This document shows, in pieces, positions 5,331-8,487 of a stretch of 8,487 nucleotides of DNA. A model generated the notes under the pieces. The model was not told where the DNA came from. It saw only the letters and a list, made by a program, of their open reading frames with translations, and made no database searches. The translations under genes were made by a program, and so were the position numbers. The DNA is from Bacteroidales bacterium UBA1179 (GTDB lineage Bacteria; Bacteroidota; Bacteroidia; Bacteroidales; Bacteroidaceae): contig DBYT01000116.1 in the NCBI GenBank assembly GCA_002309915.1, positions 1 through 8,487 of the forward strand, in the 5' to 3' direction. Position 1 is the first letter of the stretch; each line of letters opens with the position of its first letter.

Positions 5331-6377
5331 CTAGTGAAGAATGATATAAAGCAGCTCCTTTAGCAAGCCCTCCCCTGTATTGCCGGTTGCATCGACACCT
5401 TTTGACTTGCCGTCGTATCTGCGGATAGCATTTATTATCTGCATCGTCTGGGTAGCAGTGTAGTTTCTCATACCGGTTGTATAGTCCCTCACCCCCCAGG
5501 TGCTTCTAAGATCCAACTGTTCGGCTATACCGCTGTCACTCTTGTCAGGAGCGTAAAAAGCTAGCATCAGGTTAGCAAAGAACGGAAAAATAGCAGCTGT
5601 AACAAGTTGTATGGGATATGTCTTGGGGTTGCTCTCGTAATATGAGGCAATCTTGTTGGCCTTCTGGATGTTCTTGTTTACTATAGCGTCGCGGAATTCA
5701 AAGATATTATAGTCCTTGCTTATTCCCACATGCTCTTCAATAAACTCAGGAGTTATCTCCTTAACGCCCTCAGGCAGTGCTGTAATCAGTTTTTCCAGCT
5801 CTCCGTTCATACGGCAAAGGTCTGCCCCGACTGATTCACTCATCATCGAAACGCTCTTGGATGACATCTTGAGCCCATGCTCATTAAGAAATTCCTCAAC
5901 GAACTGAGGCAGATCCTCATCCTTGACCTTCTTGGATTCAAACAGCACTCCGGACTTCTCTATGACAGCCACAATCTTCTTACGCTTGTCCAGAGAACCG
6001 TTCTTATGGCAGAAAACCAGCACCGTACTGGGTTGAGGCTGCTGCAGGTATGCACTGAGTATGTCCGATGCACTGCCGCCTGACTCAGAGTCTTTCTTCA
6101 TCAGATGCTGGGCCTCCTTGACTATGATTACCTGACGGTCAGAACCCATAGGATATGCCCTGGCACGCTGAATAACCTCATTCATGGAGGTCTCATTGCC
6201 ATAAAGGACCAACTGGTTGAAATCCCTGGCCTCCTCAGGCAGAGCATGCTCCCTGATATAGTCGGCAATGGAATCAATGAAGAACGCTTCATCCCCCATC
6301 AGGTAATATACCGGCTTGTATTTACCTTTCTCAAGCTCTTTCAGAACCTGACGATACGCAGTTCCCGCTGTTGCCAT
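5331..6377 (-). CDS. holA: DNA polymerase III subunit delta (clamp loader)
   Basis: A 348-residue protein of the usual length for the delta subunit of the clamp loader, which opens the sliding-clamp ring so that it can be placed on primed DNA. Near the N-terminus, KYKPVYYLMGDEAFFIDSIADYI (about 19-41) is the family's degenerate P-loop region, which does not bind ATP. ARDFNQLVLYG, RARAYPMGSDRQVIIVKEAQ and VLVFCHKNGSLDKRKK follow in the expected order for the AAA+ fold. The C-terminal half, including GISKDYNIFEFRDAIVNKN and LRSTWGVRDYTTGMRNYT, matches the helical oligomerisation domain. The ATG at 6377 fits the family start (MATAGTAYRQVLKEL). It is transcribed away from the nuclease-like gene, and a perfect -7 element TATCTTTG lies upstream. 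Confidence 0.95.
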   Translation of the reverse strand: MATAGTAYRQVLKELEKGKYKPVYYLMGDEAFFIDSIADYIREHALPEEARDFNQLVLYGNETSMNEVIQRARAYPMGSDRQVIIVKEAQHLMKKDSESGGSASDILSAYLQQPQPSTVLVFCHKNGSLDKRKKIVAVIEKSGVLFESKKVKDEDLPQFVEEFLNEHGLKMSSKSVSMMSESVGADLCRMNGELEKLITALPEGVKEITPEFIEEHVGISKDYNIFEFRDAIVNKNIQKANKIASYYESNPKTYPIQLVTAAIFPFFANLMLAFYAPDKSDSGIAEQLDLRSTWGVRDYTTGMRNYTATQTMQIINAIRRYDGKSKGVDATGNTGEGLLKELLYIILH

Positions 6378-6401
6378 TTCAAATCCTAATTATTAACTTC
6401 G
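6371..6401 (+). promoter_or_regulatory. Probable promoter of the HsdR-N-like gene
   Basis: TTG (6371-6373) and TAACTTCG (6394-6401) are separated by 20 nt, matching the Bacteroidetes -33/-7 layout with one mismatch in the -7 box. The leader to the ATG at 6419 would be only about 10 nt. The -33 element lies just inside the holA reading frame, so the two divergent promoters interlock. Confidence 0.5.
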
Positions 6402-6411
6402 CTGTGTTTTA

Positions 6412-6419
6412 CAAAGATA
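6412..6419 (-). promoter_or_regulatory. -7 element of the holA promoter
   Basis: The minus strand reads TATCTTTG, an exact TAnnTTTG, 34 nt upstream of the holA ATG. No TTTG is visible 19-21 nt further upstream. The box overlaps by one base the start codon of the divergent nuclease-like gene. Confidence 0.6.
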
Positions 6420-6871
6420 TGACAGACAATTTGAATTTGCCACCTTTTGAGCCGAAAATATCCGAACAGGCAGGAAAACCTCAGATTTGGGACCCTGTTC
6501 GCAAGCTCTGGACACCCCTCACCCCCGAGGAACACGTCCGCCAGGCATTCATATCATATCTTATTAATTACAAGGGATATCCCCAGTCACACATAGCCAA
6601 CGAGCAGGCCATAACCCTAAGCGGAATGAGCCGCCGCTGCGACTCCGTAGTCTATGACAGAGCCGGGCAGCCCAAAGTAATAGTAGAATACAAACGCCCC
6701 ACCGTAGCCATCACCCAAAAGGTCTTTGACCAGATAGCCCGCTACAACCTGGTTCTGCACGTGGACTATCTGATAGTCAGCAACGGCCTCAAACACTACT
6801 GCGTAAAAATGGAATATCCCACAGGAAAGTATACCTTCCTGCAGGATATTCCAAACTATTCTGATCTGTAA
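6419..6871 (+). CDS. Stand-alone HsdR N-terminal-type PD-(D/E)XK nuclease domain protein
   Basis: A 150-residue protein resembling the N-terminal nuclease domain of type I restriction HsdR subunits (HSDR_N_2 type) but with no helicase or other domain. The nuclease core is visible: E38 in PEEHVRQAFI, then D75 in RRCDSVVY, then E90-Y-K92 in VIVEYKRP, and Q105-x3-Y109 in FDQIARY, as in HsdR. With D75, E90 and K92 all present it looks catalytically intact. No hsdM, hsdS or methyltransferase gene lies nearby, so it is not part of a restriction system here. As I recall, small proteins of this kind are common next to holA in Bacteroidetes, but their role is unknown. The frame is open 16 codons upstream to 6371; the ATG at 6419 is preferred because the longer form would start inside the promoter and run across holA's start. 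It ends 2 nt before the convergent zinc-ribbon gene. Confidence 0.85.
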   Translation: MTDNLNLPPFEPKISEQAGKPQIWDPVRKLWTPLTPEEHVRQAFISYLINYKGYPQSHIANEQAITLSGMSRRCDSVVYDRAGQPKVIVEYKRPTVAITQKVFDQIARYNLVLHVDYLIVSNGLKHYCVKMEYPTGKYTFLQDIPNYSDL

Positions 6872-6873
6872 GA

Positions 6874-7701
6874 TTACTCTTCTTCGGCAGCTGCCTTGCG
6901 GGTACGACGCTTGGGAGCCTCAACCTTCTTGGCCTCCTCCTTAACACCAGCCAGCTCGGGGTCAATCATGATACGTCCGCAATACTCGCAAACGATGATT
7001 TTCTTACGCATGCGGATATCCAGCTGACGCTGAGGCGGAATCTTGTTGAAGCAACCGCCGCATGACTCACGCTGTACATAAACAATACCCAGACCGTTGC
7101 GTGTGTTGTTACGGATACGCTTGAATGACTGGAGCAGACGGGGCTCGATGTTGAGCTCCAGGTTCTTGCACTTCTCGCGCAGACGCTCCTCCTCCTGGCG
7201 GTTCTCCTCGATGATCTCCTGAAGTTCAGACTTCTTGATCTCCAGATCCTGCTGCTTCTCGGCTACCAGAGCGCGGTTGTTCTCAATCTCCTCCTTCTTG
7301 GCATTGATGGTATTTGTGAACTCACGGATACGCTTCTCGGCCAGTTCAATCTCAAGGTTCTTGAACTCAATCTCCTTATTCAGAGAGTCAAACTCACGGT
7401 TGTTGCTAACGTGATCCTGCTGCTCCTGATACTTGGCTACAGCCTGTCTTGAAACCTCGATGGTGTTCTTGTTCTCAGCAACACCCTTGCTCATCTCAAC
7501 GACATCGGCACTGGCCTTCTCGATACGTGTGGTCAGACCGGCAATCTCATCCTCAAGGTCCTGAACCTCAAGAGGAAGTTCACCACGCAATGTCTTGATC
7601 TTGTCTATCTCGGTCAGCATTGTCTGCAGCTGGAACAGAGACTGGAGTTTCTCCTCTACGGAGTACTCTGACGGGTCTTTCTTAATGTCTTTTGTTGCCA
7701 T
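6874..7701 (-). CDS. Coiled-coil protein with C-terminal C4-type zinc ribbon
   Basis: A 275-residue protein. Residues of about 15-185 are long charged heptad-rich helices, rich in E, K, Q and R, predicted to form an antiparallel coiled-coil hairpin. A C4 zinc ribbon follows: C214-x2-C217 in ESCGGCFN and C238-x2-C241 in VCEYCGR, with the family phrase IPPQRQLDIRM between them. This architecture matches the zf-RING_7/C4 zinc-ribbon family that includes Chlamydia CT398 and Helicobacter HP0958 (FlgZ), which bind sigma-54 and other partners; whether this one does so is not known. The basic, then acidic tail (RRTRKAAAEEE) looks disordered. It starts 2 nt after the stop of the Nif3-like gene, so the two are almost certainly co-transcribed. 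No terminator was seen between its stop and the convergent gene. Confidence 0.88.
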   Translation of the reverse strand: MATKDIKKDPSEYSVEEKLQSLFQLQTMLTEIDKIKTLRGELPLEVQDLEDEIAGLTTRIEKASADVVEMSKGVAENKNTIEVSRQAVAKYQEQQDHVSNNREFDSLNKEIEFKNLEIELAEKRIREFTNTINAKKEEIENNRALVAEKQQDLEIKKSELQEIIEENRQEEERLREKCKNLELNIEPRLLQSFKRIRNNTRNGLGIVYVQRESCGGCFNKIPPQRQLDIRMRKKIIVCEYCGRIMIDPELAGVKEEAKKVEAPKRRTRKAAAEEE

Positions 7702-7703
7702 AG

Positions 7704-8480
7704 TTATATGAAATAATTTATCGGATTCGTCTTGTTTGCAGTCTTGAGCACTCTCAGCTTGGGGAATGATTCCTTAAGAATGTCGGCAATCAGGTCAACC
7801 GTGAACTGCTCGCTCTCAAAATGTCCGGCCTCAATCAGTTTGATCGTGCCGTCATATCCAAAGAAACGGTGATATCCAATCTCACCGGTCATGAAGGCAT
7901 CGGCCCCCTGCTCCACTGCCTTTTCTATCAGGAACGCGCCGGCACCTCCGCATACAGCCATACGTCTGATGGGACGTCCCAACTCTGAGTTATGTCTGAT
8001 GCATGTTACACCGAACTTCTCCTTAACCAGAGAGAGCAGCTGCTTCTCAGTCATGGATTTAGGGAATCGGCCGATAACACCGGCGCCGTTACCGTCGGGC
8101 TGCTCATCCAGGGGCTTGACATCGGTCAGTCCCAGAACATTTGCGATGCGCATATTTACGCCCTTGAAGGCGTTATCCAGATTGGTGTGGCTTGCGTATA
8201 CTGTTATACCCACGCGTACGGCACTCATTACGATGCTGCCTATGCTGTCATCGGTAAGACGTTTGAGCGGGCGGAACAGCAGCGGATGGTGCGAAATGAT
8301 CATATTGCATCCGTTGTTGATGGCCTCGTCAACAACCTGACGGGTCACGTCCAGACACAATAAAACCCCTGAAACTTCGGTCTCTGTAGTTCCAACCTGC
8401 AAGCCTGAATTATCGTAATCATCCTGCAGTGGCAGAGGCGCGAAACTCTCAAGGGCATCAATTACCTCCCTGATTTTCAT
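7704..8480 (-). CDS. Nif3-like (DUF34) dinuclear metal-centre protein
   Basis: A 258-residue Nif3/YbgI family protein, formerly annotated as a GTP cyclohydrolase I type 2 homologue; members form toroidal hexamers with two metal ions per subunit, and their physiological role is unsettled. All expected metal ligands are present: H64 and H65 in ISHHPLLF, D102 in SHTNLDNA, and H220 and E224 in GHFESEQF. DDYDNSGLQVG (20-30) and MTGEIGYH (197-204) are further signatures. The length is that of the compact YbgI-type form, without the extra PII/CutA-like inserted domain of longer members. ATG at 8480 is chosen, but a GTG directly before it (8483) is in frame and the frame stays open to the window edge, so a slightly longer protein cannot be excluded. 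It is followed after 2 nt by the zinc-ribbon gene; its promoter is outside the window. Confidence 0.92.
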   Translation of the reverse strand: MKIREVIDALESFAPLPLQDDYDNSGLQVGTTETEVSGVLLCLDVTRQVVDEAINNGCNMIISHHPLLFRPLKRLTDDSIGSIVMSAVRVGITVYASHTNLDNAFKGVNMRIANVLGLTDVKPLDEQPDGNGAGVIGRFPKSMTEKQLLSLVKEKFGVTCIRHNSELGRPIRRMAVCGGAGAFLIEKAVEQGADAFMTGEIGYHRFFGYDGTIKLIEAGHFESEQFTVDLIADILKESFPKLRVLKTANKTNPINYFI

Positions 8481-8487
8481 CACCTTT

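Noticed and set aside
6371..6871. A type I restriction system at the HsdR-N-like gene
   Set aside because: Only the nuclease-domain-sized protein is present; no helicase region, hsdM or hsdS gene occurs in the window.
7891..8363. Long plus-strand open frames opposite the Nif3-like gene
   Set aside because: They are antisense shadows of a gene with all its metal ligands; their translations have no recognisable domain.

Overview
The window looks like a chromosomal segment of a Bacteroidales bacterium (Bacteroides, Prevotella or a relative). Three things point that way. Several genes are preceded by the Bacteroidetes promoter pattern, TTTG about 20 bp upstream of TAnnTTTG. The gene content includes a BspA-like leucine-rich-repeat lipoprotein, a class 1B dihydroorotate dehydrogenase encoded as pyrK-pyrD, and a stand-alone HsdR-N-like protein divergent from holA. 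Strong Shine-Dalgarno sequences are absent. No rRNA, tRNA, CRISPR array, insertion sequence or complete mobile element was found.

Layout from left to right. (1) Plus strand, 1-1502: the 3' part of trmD (cut by the window edge), joined by a stop/start overlap to an integral-membrane acyltransferase-3 family protein. (2) Minus strand, 1480-3158: pyrK then pyrD, overlapping by 13 nt, for the orotate step of pyrimidine synthesis; pyrD converges on the acyltransferase and overlaps its end by 23 nt. (3) Minus strand, 3191-4229: a secreted BspA-like LRR lipoprotein with a near-ideal promoter and its own intrinsic terminator. (4) Minus strand, 4242-4821: a small XRE-type helix-turn-helix regulator whose promoter is embedded in an array of TACAAATG/CATTTGTA and TTGTATC/GATACAA repeats, probably its own operators. 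(5) 4822-5330: about 500 bp without a convincing gene, containing short repeats, a stop-interrupted reading frame and the intrinsic terminator for holA. (6) holA (DNA polymerase III delta, minus strand) divergent from a small PD-(D/E)XK nuclease-like gene (plus strand), with interlocking promoters. (7) Minus strand, 6874 to the right edge: a Nif3/DUF34 metal protein followed after 2 nt by a coiled-coil C4 zinc-ribbon protein.

Most of the window is ordinary housekeeping sequence: tRNA modification, pyrimidine synthesis, the replication clamp loader and conserved proteins of uncertain role. No clear novel multi-gene system was found. The best leads are the repeat-rich control region of the XRE regulator, with a matching half-site at the start of the neighbouring lipoprotein gene, and the stand-alone nuclease-like gene facing holA.
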